This document shows positions 33,996-42,383 of a DNA stretch of 64,000 bases, in pieces; within the stretch, counting starts at the first letter, position 1, and the number at the start of each line of letters is the position of its first letter. Position numbers and translations under genes: made by a program. This stretch comes from Cryobacterium flavum (GTDB lineage Bacteria; Actinomycetota; Actinomycetes; Actinomycetales; Microbacteriaceae), in assembly GCF_900103805.1 (NCBI RefSeq), contig NZ_FNIB01000007.1, positions 62,001-126,000 on the forward strand, given 5' to 3'. A model generated the notes under the pieces. It worked only from the letters and a program-made list of their open reading frames with translations, was not told the DNA's origin and searched no databases.

Positions 33996-34799
33996 GTGAC
34001 CCAGATTGGTCAAGGTTCGACCGAATTTCGTGTCGAACTGCCCAGCGTTGCAACGACGTTAACGCTGGCGTGGGCAGTCCTGACCGATGTCGGTCATCGC
34101 CGTGAGGTGAACGAAGACAGCCTGCTCGCCCTACCGCCGCTGTTCGCCGTCGCTGACGGCATGGGCGGTCACTCGGCCGGTGACGTCGCCAGCGCTGCCG
34201 TGGTGACCCGACTCGCCGAACTTTCCGGAACCCTCGTGGCCGAGGCCGGTTCGATCGACCGGGCGCTCGCGCTCGCGGTCGAGGATATGGCGCAGGGGGT
34301 CGGCGTCACCGACCAAGGCACCGGAACCACGGTGACCGGTGTCGCCTTGGCCCTGGTCTCGGATGCGATCAGCTGGATCGTCTACAACATCGGTGACTCT
34401 CGGGTGTACCAGCTGACTGACGGTGTGCTCGAGCAGGTCACGAATGACCACTCGGTCGTGCAGGAACTCGTCGACGCTGGGCGCATCACCCGGGAAGAGG
34501 CCGACGTTCACCCGCACGGCAACATCATCACGCGCGCCGTCGGCTTTCACGAACCACCGATTCCCGACTACCGCATCCTGCCGATTCAGGCCGGCATGCG
34601 CATTCTGGTCTGCTCCGACGGGCTCACTAAGGAGCTCACGTCCTACGGCATCCGGCATTTCCTGCTCGAGAAGAAGCTGGCAGCGGATGCCGTCGCCGCG
34701 ATGGTTGAGGCGGCCCTCGACAATGGCGGTCGCGACAATGTCACCGCAATCGTGGTCGATGTGCTCGCGGTCGAACCCTACGAGGTGCCAGAGACCTGA
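33996..34799 (+). CDS. PP2C family serine/threonine phosphatase
   Basis: Metal-dependent protein phosphatase of 267 residues. Hallmarks in order: R-VNEDS, FAVADGMGGHSAGDVAS, TTVTGVAL, IGDSRVY, DHSVVQELVDAG, RILVCSDGLTKEL and GGRDNVTAIVV, supplying the metal-binding aspartates. It is cytoplasmic and lacks a membrane helix. The GTG at 33996 follows GGAAGG at 9 nt; an upstream extension is rejected. A TATTAT at 33940-33945 is a possible -10. A Ser/Thr kinase that could be its opposing enzyme lies 20 kb away, and an FHA protein 1.4 kb downstream. Confidence 0.9.
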   Translation: MTQIGQGSTEFRVELPSVATTLTLAWAVLTDVGHRREVNEDSLLALPPLFAVADGMGGHSAGDVASAAVVTRLAELSGTLVAEAGSIDRALALAVEDMAQGVGVTDQGTGTTVTGVALALVSDAISWIVYNIGDSRVYQLTDGVLEQVTNDHSVVQELVDAGRITREEADVHPHGNIITRAVGFHEPPIPDYRILPIQAGMRILVCSDGLTKELTSYGIRHFLLEKKLAADAVAAMVEAALDNGGRDNVTAIVVDVLAVEPYEVPET

Positions 34800-34819
34800 T
34801 CGTAGCTATTAGGCATGAC

Positions 34820-34843
34820 CTACTACCTGTCGTAAGGTAGTAG
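34820..34843 (+). promoter_or_regulatory. PadR operator palindrome overlapping the padR promoter
   Basis: CTACTACCT-GTCGTA-AGGTAGTAG is a perfect 9-bp inverted repeat ending 2 bp before the padR ATG (34846). TAAGGT (34833-34838) within it is a good -10 at 7 nt from the ATG, so a bound dimer would cover the transcription start. This is the expected layout for PadR autorepression. Confidence 0.65.
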
Positions 34844-34845
34844 CT

Positions 34846-35229
34846 ATGGCCCACCCACCGAGCACACCGGCCGTGCCACAAGACGCGCAGTCCCTGCGTG
34901 GGGTGCTGCCCATGCTCATTCTGAGCCAGCTGCAGTCTGCCGAGTCGTACGGTTACGAACTCGTTGTTCGGCTGCAGAACATCGGCCTTCGAGACCTCGC
35001 GACCGGCACGGTCTACCCGGTGCTGTCGCGCCTGGAACAGGACGGCTCGCTCACCAGCCGCCTGGTGGCATCCACTGCGGGCCCGGCGCGCAAGTATTAC
35101 TCGCTGAGTGCGGCGGGGGAGGCGGCCCTCGTGCTCGCCACGGCGCGCTGGCACTCCCTGACGGCGATCGTGCAGACGGGCCTCGGCGTCACCCCCACAG
35201 AAGCTTTAGCCGGAGAGGATCAGAAATGA
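34846..35229 (+). CDS. PadR family transcriptional regulator
   Basis: 127 residues with the winged-helix core LPMLILSQLQSAESYGYEL through TGTVYPVLSRLEQDGSL and a C-terminal dimerisation helix. It probably represses its own operon through the perfect palindrome that overlaps its promoter and almost touches the start codon. The next gene, a HAAS-type membrane protein, overlaps its stop (ATGA). A second PadR-HAAS pair lies at 48.4-49.8 kb. Confidence 0.92.
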   Translation: MAHPPSTPAVPQDAQSLRGVLPMLILSQLQSAESYGYELVVRLQNIGLRDLATGTVYPVLSRLEQDGSLTSRLVASTAGPARKYYSLSAAGEAALVLATARWHSLTAIVQTGLGVTPTEALAGEDQK

Positions 35230-35759
35230 ACACGCAAACCATCGAGGCCAGATCTTCCTTCGGAGTCTGGCGTCGCCGCGAGTCCTATTTGTTCCGGCTC
35301 GACCTCTGGCTGGAAGAGTCCCTGTCGTCGCGCGAGCGCCGATCGATCCTGCGCGAGATTCGCGACAACATCACGGTGGATGCGGCAGCCCGCGGCATCG
35401 CCGCCGCCCTCGACTCGCTCGGCTCACCCCGCACCCTGGCCCGAAGTTTCGCCGAAACCGGCCGCGACAGCCGGCCCTCTTGGAATCGGGCGATCTATTG
35501 GTTCACCGGCCTGCTGCTGCTCTGGTGGACCCTGGCCTTCACCTACACGGCCGGTATGCTCTCGGCCCTACTGGACAGCGGAGCCGAGTCGGCCGAGTCG
35601 TACTTTCTCGGGCTGCCGGTATCGGCGTTCAACCGGAAGTCCGGAATTGGGATCGGCTGGGAAGCCTCCTCTGTCGTCGCCTACATTCCGCTGATGGTCA
35701 TGGTCGCTGCGGCCATCATCGCCGGGCGGCTCTGGCGCGTGCGGGTCGGCCGCCGATAG
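35226..35759 (+). CDS. HAAS/DUF1700-like membrane protein paired with PadR
   Basis: 177 residues: an N-terminal helical cytoplasmic domain (LDLWLEESLSSRERRSILRE through SLGSPRTLARSF) like the HAAS signalling-associated domain commonly encoded after PadR regulators, then two membrane helices (about 93-112 and 146-167) with an outer loop between them. The helical domain often ends with a D/G-x-P pattern, here LGSPRTLA. The function is unknown; it may sense envelope state and work with the upstream PadR. Coupled by a 4-nt overlap. Confidence 0.7.
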   Translation: MNTQTIEARSSFGVWRRRESYLFRLDLWLEESLSSRERRSILREIRDNITVDAAARGIAAALDSLGSPRTLARSFAETGRDSRPSWNRAIYWFTGLLLLWWTLAFTYTAGMLSALLDSGAESAESYFLGLPVSAFNRKSGIGIGWEASSVVAYIPLMVMVAAAIIAGRLWRVRVGRR

Positions 35760-35784
35760 TCGCAAAGCATCAGTCGCGTATTAT
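35757..35784 (+). promoter_or_regulatory. Promoter of the PhnA-like gene
   Basis: TAGTCG (35757-35762), 16 bp, TATTAT (35779-35784). The -10 ends 7 nt before GTG 35792, so the message is probably leaderless and the ATG at 35783, inside the -10 hexamer, is unlikely to be the start. Confidence 0.5.
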
Positions 35785-35791
35785 GGAACGA

Positions 35792-36136
35792 GTGAATGAG
35801 ACCCTGCCCAAGTGCCCTGAATGCTCCAGCGACCTGACCTACGAAATGGGTGCCCTGCTGGTGTGCCCGCTCTGCGCCCACGAGTGGTCGAACGAGCCGG
35901 TCGAGGAAGAGCAGGAAGCCCAGGTCAAAGACGCGTTCGGAACCGTGCTGACCGACGGTGACACCGTGTCGATCATCAAAGACCTCAAGGTCAAGGGCCA
36001 GACGTTGTCGGTCAAGGTCGGAACTAAGGTGCGCAACATTCGCCTCGTTGACCCGGTCGACGGTCACGACATCGACTGCAAGGTCGATGGTTTCGGATTC
36101 ATGCAGCTCAAGTCCAGCGTGGTCAAGAAGGTCTAG
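35792..36136 (+). CDS. PhnA-like zinc-ribbon protein (YjdM family)
   Basis: 114 residues with an N-terminal zinc ribbon (CPECSSDLTYEMGALLVCPLC, four cysteines) and the C-terminal beta domain with DAFGTVLTDGDTV and IKDLKVKG. This is the YjdM/PhnA family, once linked to phosphonate genes by location; it is not a phosphonate hydrolase, and its function is unknown. GTG 35792 is preferred from the promoter position. The next gene starts 5 nt after its stop. Confidence 0.85.
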   Translation: MNETLPKCPECSSDLTYEMGALLVCPLCAHEWSNEPVEEEQEAQVKDAFGTVLTDGDTVSIIKDLKVKGQTLSVKVGTKVRNIRLVDPVDGHDIDCKVDGFGFMQLKSSVVKKV

Positions 36137-36141
36137 GCCGA

Positions 36142-36744
36142 GTGATCGTGACGTGTCAGATTTGCGGGGCCTGGTTGCCAGTCGGGGCCATGTTCTGCGG
36201 CGAATGCGGCAGTTCCCGCACAGCCACCGTGGAATCGCGCAAGCGCCCGGACCCTCGCCCGAACGACACGACGATCATTGCGCGCCTGCCGCGCGCGCCT
36301 GCCGTCATCTCCGTATCGATTCCCGCTGAGGTGCCGGCTCCGGTGCGGGCCGTGGCTGTCGTGAGCGCTGCACCGCCTGCATCACGGGCCGCGCTCCCCG
36401 CCGCAGTGATGCCGACCCGGGCGACCTTCGTGTTGACCTTCAGCACCGGCCAGCGGGTATCCGTGCAGGGCTCCGGCCTGATCGGCCGTAAACCCCTGGC
36501 CCAACCCGATGAGATTTTCGACGAACTCATACGGGTAGCGGATGCCGACCGCTCGGTCTCCAAGACTCACCTCGAGTTCGGCCAGCACGACGGCGAGTTC
36601 TGGGTCAGCGACCGCGTCTCGGGCAACGGCACGGTGATTCGCCGCCCCGGTGAAACGGCCGAGGCGCTCGAACCGGGGCGACGGTACGTTCTTCCGCGCG
36701 GCACCCGGGTGGAGATCGCCGACCAGTCCTTCAGCATCAGCTGA
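36142..36744 (+). CDS. Zinc-ribbon FHA domain protein
   Basis: 200 residues. Residues 1-25 form a zinc ribbon (C5, C8, C19, C22). A Pro/Ala-rich linker (about 30-92) contains a threonine pair in NDTTIIARLP (41-50). From about residue 93 to the end is an FHA phosphothreonine-binding domain with the core G115-R116, S140-x-x-H143 (SVSKTH) and SGNGT (160-164), so all key phosphate-contacting residues are present. It lies 93 nt before an EccC/EssC-like ATPase, which in Firmicutes carries FHA domains fused at its N-terminus; here the FHA part is a separate gene. GTG start. Confidence 0.85.
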   Translation: MIVTCQICGAWLPVGAMFCGECGSSRTATVESRKRPDPRPNDTTIIARLPRAPAVISVSIPAEVPAPVRAVAVVSAAPPASRAALPAAVMPTRATFVLTFSTGQRVSVQGSGLIGRKPLAQPDEIFDELIRVADADRSVSKTHLEFGQHDGEFWVSDRVSGNGTVIRRPGETAEALEPGRRYVLPRGTRVEIADQSFSIS

Positions 36745-36837
36745 GCCGCCTCCTCCACAGCTACGCACCACCTGCGATCGTGCACCGATAGTCCCGTCGA
36801 GGATCGTCCTAGGTCAGCATTCTGGTCTGCTGGTTGC

Positions 36838-39807
36838 GTGTCCACCGTCGATGAAACCCTCCCGCTGCCACCCGCGCCAGCTAGTCTGCCTCCGGCGGGA
36901 TTCCCCCTGCTCGCCAGCGTGGCGCCCCTGGTTGCTGCCGGGCTGATCTGGATGATCACCGGCTCGGCTTTCGCGCTGATCTTCGCCGTTCTCAGCCCGA
37001 TCATCGCGGTGGCCAGCATGTTCGATTCCAAGCGCTCGGGTGGCAAACGCCGCCGGACTGAATCGGCCGCTCACGCCGAAGCCCTGGCGCTGCTGCGTAC
37101 GGTCATCACCGACCGCCAGTCCCGCTGGCGCGACGAGGCCTGGCAGCACACCCCATCAGCCCGAAATATTGTGCGAGGGTGTGCTGCTGCCGCGCGCTGG
37201 CGGCAAACGGATGCCACGCTCGTCGCGCTGGGCGTCGGCCCGGCCCCGAGTGGTATCCGACTGGGCGGTGCGAGCGCCCCAAACGAGCACCGGGAACTTC
37301 GGGAGTGGGCCTCGACCGTCACCGGCGCTCCGGTCGTCGTCGACCTGACGTCCGGACTCGGTATCGTCGGACCGATGCCGCTCGCAGCGGGCGTTGCCCG
37401 CGCCGTGCTCGTGCAACTGTGTTTCGCTCTGCCGCCGACCGACCTTGGCGTCGCAATCGCCACCGACGCTCAGGCCACCGACTGGGACTGGGCGGCGCAG
37501 CTGCCGCAGGCCGTAGTAACGCCGCGACGGCTCACGCTACTGCTGCGAACGGTCACCTCCGTGCAGCCGCTGGGAGGCGAACCCGATCGCGGGCGGCTGC
37601 TCCTGGCCGTGGCAACGCGGCTCGAGGACCTGCCCCCAGGCTGCGGAACGGTCGTGCGCATCGCTGGGCCGACCAGGGCGCAGATCATCCGTGCGCCCAA
37701 TCGCGCGCCGCCCCTCGACTTTTGCCCGGAGCTGCTCGCCCAAGCTGAGGCGATCGACTTCGCGGTGGCCCTCACCGAGCAGGCCCGTGCCGCCGGGATG
37801 GCAAGGGAATCCGGGGCGCTCCCGACCACGCTCACCCTGGCGGAACTGCTCGAAGACGGCACCGATGCCCCGGCAATCACCGGTGGGACAGCTCCGCCGA
37901 GCCTCGACTGCCCGATCGGTGTCGGCCGAGACGGGCCGGTGCACGTTGACCTGGTGCGATCCGGGCCGCACGCCGTGGTCGGCGGAACTACCGGCAGCGG
38001 CAAGAGCGAGCTCCTGACCACCTGGGTGGCAGCTCTGGCCGCGACCTATTCGCCGGGCCAGGTGAACTTTCTGCTGGTCGATTTCAAGGGCGGCGCGGCT
38101 TTTCAACCGCTGGCTCGGCTGCCGCACTGCGTTGGCCTCATCACCGACCTCGACGCGGCCACGGCGACGCGGGCCCTGGCCAGCCTGGGAGCAGAACTTC
38201 GCTACCGGGAGCGCACCCTCAGTTCGGCCGGGGCGCGGGACGTGACCGACGTGCGCCTGACGCATCCGCTGCCCCGGCTGGTCATTGTCGTCGATGAATT
38301 CGCCACCATGCTCGGGCTGTTCCCCGAGCTGCACGCCCTCTTTGTCGACATTGCCGCGCGTGGACGGTCGCTCGGTGTGCACCTCATCCTCTGTACCCAA
38401 CGACCGGCCGGGGTGGTGCGAGACGCCCTGCTGGCCAACTGCAGCCTGCGCCTGTCCTTGCGGGTGAACAACCGTGCCGACAGCCAGGCGGTGATCGGCA
38501 CGGATGCTGCGGCCGAATTGGCACCGAATCAGCCCGGACGGTGCCTGATCGCCACCGAAACCGGAGAACCGGTGCTCTGCCAGGTCGCGACGACCCGGGA
38601 ACTCGACATCGCCGGCCTCGCTGCCGCGCCGATGTCGGCACCGCCGGTGTTGTCGGCAGCGGGCGGATTCGTCCCGAGGCGGCCCTGGCTCGATGCGCTC
38701 CCGCCGGTGGTCACGGCGGCCGACCTGGCGAGCGCGGAGGCCGCCGCATCCGGTTTTCCGCTGGGCTTGCTCGACGAACCCGAGCGCCAGCGGTACCGTG
38801 TGTTCTCCTACGATCCCGAGATTGACGGGCATCTGCTCGTTATCGGCGGAGCCGGTTCGGGCAAATCCGCCCTGCTGCACACACTGGCTGAGGCAGTCGC
38901 CGGCGCGGCCGAATCTCACACCGGGATCTACCTCGTCACCGCCGACGTCGAATCGGCCTGGGATGCCCTTGCGAGACTCAGCACCAGCGTGGAAACCGGG
39001 CAGCAGACCGCGGCCTCACCCCGGTTGGTACTGTTCGACGATTTTGATTCCGTCTGCGCCCGCTGGCAGCCCGAGCACCGGCTGGCCGCCGTCGATCTGC
39101 TCGTCGGCCTGCTGCGGGACGGCCCGGCAGCGGGGGTACACGTCGTTGCCGCCGTGCAACGGCACACCAGCGTGGTTCCCGGGCTGGCTGCGCTCTGCCA
39201 GAGCTCCCTGCTGCTGAAACTGCCGAGCGTGCAGGAACACCTCGCGGCCGGTGGGCAATCGGCTAGCTACACCGCCGCGCTACCTCCGGGCGGGGGAGTG
39301 TGGCGCGGCCTGCGCGTGCAACTGCTGGCTCCCGTTGGGGCCCTGGCCGTTCCTGCCGCCACGACGCTTGATACGGAATCCGATGCCCTGCCGAATTCGC
39401 TTCCCACTGGTGGCCCGCTCCTGATCGTGTCATCGTCGCCGACGAGCGCAGCCACCCGCCTGCGCACCGTCCTCGGTGTGCCGGTTCTGGAACTGGCGGG
39501 AACGAGCGGGCCGGCGGCATCCGCTCTGCTGGTTTCCGGTGAGGCAGGCCAGACGGATGCTGCGGGTCAGCTGATCGTCGTCGGTGACGCCGAAACCTGG
39601 CAGACGCACTGGACGTTGCTGGCCCGGCTGCGGGGCCCAACGGCCAACAACACTGCGGCCAGCCTGGTCTTCGACCGGTGCAGCCTGTCGGATTTTCGGC
39701 TGATCAGCCACCGCCGGGAGTTGCCGCCGCCCTTGGCACCCGGGCGCGGGCGGGTCTGGGTATTGCACCCGAACGGCGAGGTGACCAGGGCGATCCTCCC
39801 CGACTAG
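36838..39807 (+). CDS. EccC/EssC-like FtsK-SpoIIIE ATPase (type VII secretion-like)
   Basis: 989 residues: two membrane helices (about 20-62), a basic linker, then the domain found in EccC/EssC after the membrane part (GAPVVVDL...GIVGP, DWDWAAQLPQ), and ATPase domains. Domain 1 is intact: Walker A GGTTGSGKS (382-390) and Walker B VVDEFATML with D486-E487. Domain 2 has GGAGSGKS (670-677) but D734-D735 in place of D-E. A third domain after about residue 860 lacks a P-loop. EccC proteins drive export of WXG100 substrates; no WXG100, EccB, EccD, EccE or mycosin gene is seen in the window. Its stop overlaps that of the convergent ald gene (CTAG). Confidence 0.85.
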   Translation: MSTVDETLPLPPAPASLPPAGFPLLASVAPLVAAGLIWMITGSAFALIFAVLSPIIAVASMFDSKRSGGKRRRTESAAHAEALALLRTVITDRQSRWRDEAWQHTPSARNIVRGCAAAARWRQTDATLVALGVGPAPSGIRLGGASAPNEHRELREWASTVTGAPVVVDLTSGLGIVGPMPLAAGVARAVLVQLCFALPPTDLGVAIATDAQATDWDWAAQLPQAVVTPRRLTLLLRTVTSVQPLGGEPDRGRLLLAVATRLEDLPPGCGTVVRIAGPTRAQIIRAPNRAPPLDFCPELLAQAEAIDFAVALTEQARAAGMARESGALPTTLTLAELLEDGTDAPAITGGTAPPSLDCPIGVGRDGPVHVDLVRSGPHAVVGGTTGSGKSELLTTWVAALAATYSPGQVNFLLVDFKGGAAFQPLARLPHCVGLITDLDAATATRALASLGAELRYRERTLSSAGARDVTDVRLTHPLPRLVIVVDEFATMLGLFPELHALFVDIAARGRSLGVHLILCTQRPAGVVRDALLANCSLRLSLRVNNRADSQAVIGTDAAAELAPNQPGRCLIATETGEPVLCQVATTRELDIAGLAAAPMSAPPVLSAAGGFVPRRPWLDALPPVVTAADLASAEAAASGFPLGLLDEPERQRYRVFSYDPEIDGHLLVIGGAGSGKSALLHTLAEAVAGAAESHTGIYLVTADVESAWDALARLSTSVETGQQTAASPRLVLFDDFDSVCARWQPEHRLAAVDLLVGLLRDGPAAGVHVVAAVQRHTSVVPGLAALCQSSLLLKLPSVQEHLAAGGQSASYTAALPPGGGVWRGLRVQLLAPVGALAVPAATTLDTESDALPNSLPTGGPLLIVSSSPTSAATRLRTVLGVPVLELAGTSGPAASALLVSGEAGQTDAAGQLIVVGDAETWQTHWTLLARLRGPTANNTAASLVFDRCSLSDFRLISHRRELPPPLAPGRGRVWVLHPNGEVTRAILPD

Positions 39808-40919
39808 ACCAACACCTCGGCGACAGGCTGGTGCGGCAACCCGTGAGCGAGCGCCACGGGAGCGCTGGTCAGGTGCCCGGCGAAAGTATTGAGCCCCTGG
39901 GCCAGGGCGGAATCCGCGCGCAACGCATTGACCCAGCCGAGCGTGGCGAGTGCGCGCACATAGGGCAGGGTCGCATTTGTCAGAGCATAGGTCGAGGTGT
40001 GCGGCACCGCGCCGGGCATGTTCGCGACGCAGTAGAACAACGACCGGTGCACGGTGAAGGTGGGGTCGGCGTGCGTGGTGGGATGACTGTCGGCAAAGCA
40101 ACCGCCCTGGTCCACGGCGATATCCACGAGCACGCTGCCCGGTTTCATGCGCGACACGAGCTCGTTACTGACCAGTTTCGGGGCCTTGGCTCCCGGAATG
40201 AGAACCGAACCGATGACCATGTCAGCTCCGACGACGGCCTTGTCGATCTCAAAGCTGTTCGAAGCAATGGTTTTGACCCGCCCAAAATGCAGGGCATCGA
40301 TCTCGCGCAGCCGGAACAGGTTGGTATCGAGCACGGTCACCTCAGCGCCGAGCCCGAGCGACACCTGCATCGCGGCCGTGCCGGCCACCCCGCCGCCGAG
40401 CACAGCGATCTTTGCCGGGTGAGTGCCAGGGACGCCGGGCACCAGCAGGCCGGGGCCGCCATTCGGCTTGAGCATGGCATTGGCCCCCACGATCGGCGCG
40501 AGGCGGCCGGCGACCTCACTCATCGGCGCCAACAACGGCAGAGCTCGCGAGGGCAACTGCACGGTCTCGTAGGCGATCGCGGTGACTCCGCTGCCGAGCA
40601 GGGCCCGGGTCAGCTCGGGTTCTGCGGCGAGATGCAGGTAAGTAAACAGCACCAGGTCGGCGCGAAAGTAGCCGTACTCGCTGTCGACTGGCTCTTTGAC
40701 CTTGAGCAGCAGGTCGGCGGCCGCCCAGATGCTCGCTGCGTCCGGCAGAATCGTCGCGCCGGCCGCGACATACTGCTCATCGCTGATGGAGGAACCGACG
40801 CCGGCGCCGGACTGCACGAGCACGTCGTGACCGTGCAGCACGAGGTCGTACACCCCCGCCGGGGTGATCGCGACCCGAAACTCATTGTTCTTGATCTCGG
40901 TGGGAATGGCGATCCTCAT
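39804..40919 (-). CDS. ald: Alanine dehydrogenase
   Basis: NAD-dependent reversible deamination of alanine to pyruvate and ammonia. 371 residues with the N-terminal MRIAIPTEIKNNEFRVA substrate-binding start, the Rossmann loop GGGVAGTAA and the conserved NMPGAVPHTST motif. In Mycobacterium ald is induced by alanine and low oxygen. Convergent with the EccC-like gene, sharing the tetranucleotide CTAG as both stop codons. Upstream lies a 246-bp region shared with potD. Confidence 0.95.
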   Translation of the reverse strand: MRIAIPTEIKNNEFRVAITPAGVYDLVLHGHDVLVQSGAGVGSSISDEQYVAAGATILPDAASIWAAADLLLKVKEPVDSEYGYFRADLVLFTYLHLAAEPELTRALLGSGVTAIAYETVQLPSRALPLLAPMSEVAGRLAPIVGANAMLKPNGGPGLLVPGVPGTHPAKIAVLGGGVAGTAAMQVSLGLGAEVTVLDTNLFRLREIDALHFGRVKTIASNSFEIDKAVVGADMVIGSVLIPGAKAPKLVSNELVSRMKPGSVLVDIAVDQGGCFADSHPTTHADPTFTVHRSLFYCVANMPGAVPHTSTYALTNATLPYVRALATLGWVNALRADSALAQGLNTFAGHLTSAPVALAHGLPHQPVAEVLV

Positions 40920-41165
40920 GGTGTTCCTCTCTCGAAGCGCGCTCCTCGGCCGAGGTCCAGCGGCTCATCGCCACCACCCTAGTCGTGGCGCACCGACGAT
41001 TTCGAGGGCGAATGTTGCGAGTTTGTGCTGATTTCGTGACAAATCGGTTGCAAGATCAATGTTTTGAACTCTTTTAGGTGTTTCCACCACCGATATGTGC
41101 AATTATCGACCAACTCGCAACGCAGCGAGTCTGACCGTGTGCGTGCCCAGAATGCTAGGAGAACC
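40920..41165. promoter_or_regulatory. Divergent control region of ald and the potDABC operon
   Basis: 246 bp, AT-rich in its middle. Two small inverted repeats are visible: GATTT-CGTGAC-AAATC near 41030-41046 and CGATA-TGTGCAAT-TATCG at 41091-41108. TTGAAC at 41064-41069 is a possible -35 but no -10 at proper spacing was convincing. An AGGAGA ribosome binding site for potD lies at 41157-41162. Confidence 0.35.
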
Positions 41166-42383
41166 ATGATGAAGTCCAAGCCGCTGCCCGCCGATCCCAT
41201 GATTCGCCAGCTCATTCGCCAGGCGCAGAAGGCGCAGCTGGGTCGCCGAACTCTCCTCGCCGGTGCCGGTGCCGGTGCAACAGCTCTCGCGCTCGCCGCG
41301 TGCTCCACCGGAGCTGCGGCCAAGCCCACCGCTGCGGCCGACACGTCGGCTACTGACAAGACCATCCGCTGGGACAACTGGGCGCTGTACATCGACGTCG
41401 ACGATGCCGGCAATTACCCGACCCTCGACGCGTTCAAAGCGCAAACCGGCATCTCGGTCAAGTACACCGAAGCCGTCGACGACAACAACTCGTACTACGG
41501 CAAGGTCAAAGACCAGCTCGCCCTCGGCCAGGACATCGGAGCCGATGTCGCCTGCCTGACCGACTGGATGGTCAGCCGCATGATCCGTTTTGGCTACACC
41601 CAGGAACTCGACCACGCCAATATCCCCAACCTCTCCAATCTCCTGCCGTCACTGCAGAACGTCGACTTCGACCCGGGCCGGGCTATGAGCATCCCCTGGC
41701 AGGGCGGCTTCGCTGGCCTGGCCTGGAACAAGGAAAAGTACCCGCAGGGCCTCAAATCGGTTGAAGACCTCTGGGTCCCCGAGCTGAAGGGTCGCGTCGG
41801 CGTACTCTCCGAAATGCGCGACACCATGGGCTTGATCATGCTCGATCACGGCGTCGACATCTCCGGAAAATGGGGCGAAAATGAATACACCGCCGCCATC
41901 GACGAATTCAAGAAGCAGGTCTCCGACGGCCAGATCCGCAACATCAAGGGCAACTCCTACAAGGAAGACCTCGCCAACGAAGACACCCTGGCCGCGATCG
42001 TCTGGTCCGGTGATATCGTGCAGCTCAACGCCGAAAATGGCGACAAGTGGGGCTTCATCGTTCCCGAAAAGGGCGGAACGCTCTGGAACGATAACTTCGT
42101 CGTGCCGATCGGTTCGCCGGGCAAGAAGAACGTCGAAGAACTCATCAACTACTACTACGACCCGGCCGTCGCCGCCGAGGTCGCCGCCTACGTCAACTAC
42201 ATCACCCCCGTCGCCGGTGCCAAAGAAGCCATGATGGCCATCGACCCGACGCTGGCCGAAGATCCGTTGATCTTTCCCGACGACGCGACCCTCGCCAACG
42301 CCTACGTGTTCCGGGGGCTCGACGGCACAGAGGAGCAGACCTTCAACGCTCAGTTCCAAGCGATCCTGCTGGGTGCAGCCTGA
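41166..42383 (+). CDS. potD: Polyamine ABC transporter substrate-binding lipoprotein
   Basis: 405-residue PotD/PotF-like periplasmic-type binding protein. The N-terminus has a twin-arginine pattern (GRRTLL, R27-R28), a hydrophobic stretch and a lipobox LALAAC with C46, so it is probably a Tat-exported lipoprotein tethered to the outer face of the membrane. The mature part begins with the polyamine-binder pattern IRWDNWALYID. AGGAGA precedes two adjacent ATGs (41166 and 41169). The next gene, potA, overlaps the stop by one base. Confidence 0.9.
   Translation: MMKSKPLPADPMIRQLIRQAQKAQLGRRTLLAGAGAGATALALAACSTGAAAKPTAAADTSATDKTIRWDNWALYIDVDDAGNYPTLDAFKAQTGISVKYTEAVDDNNSYYGKVKDQLALGQDIGADVACLTDWMVSRMIRFGYTQELDHANIPNLSNLLPSLQNVDFDPGRAMSIPWQGGFAGLAWNKEKYPQGLKSVEDLWVPELKGRVGVLSEMRDTMGLIMLDHGVDISGKWGENEYTAAIDEFKKQVSDGQIRNIKGNSYKEDLANEDTLAAIVWSGDIVQLNAENGDKWGFIVPEKGGTLWNDNFVVPIGSPGKKNVEELINYYYDPAVAAEVAAYVNYITPVAGAKEAMMAIDPTLAEDPLIFPDDATLANAYVFRGLDGTEEQTFNAQFQAILLGAA

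Noticed and set aside
36745-36837. WXG100 or other small secreted gene between the FHA and EccC-like genes
   Set aside because: The gap is only 93 bp and has no open frame of suitable length; none was found after the ATPase either, where ald converges directly.
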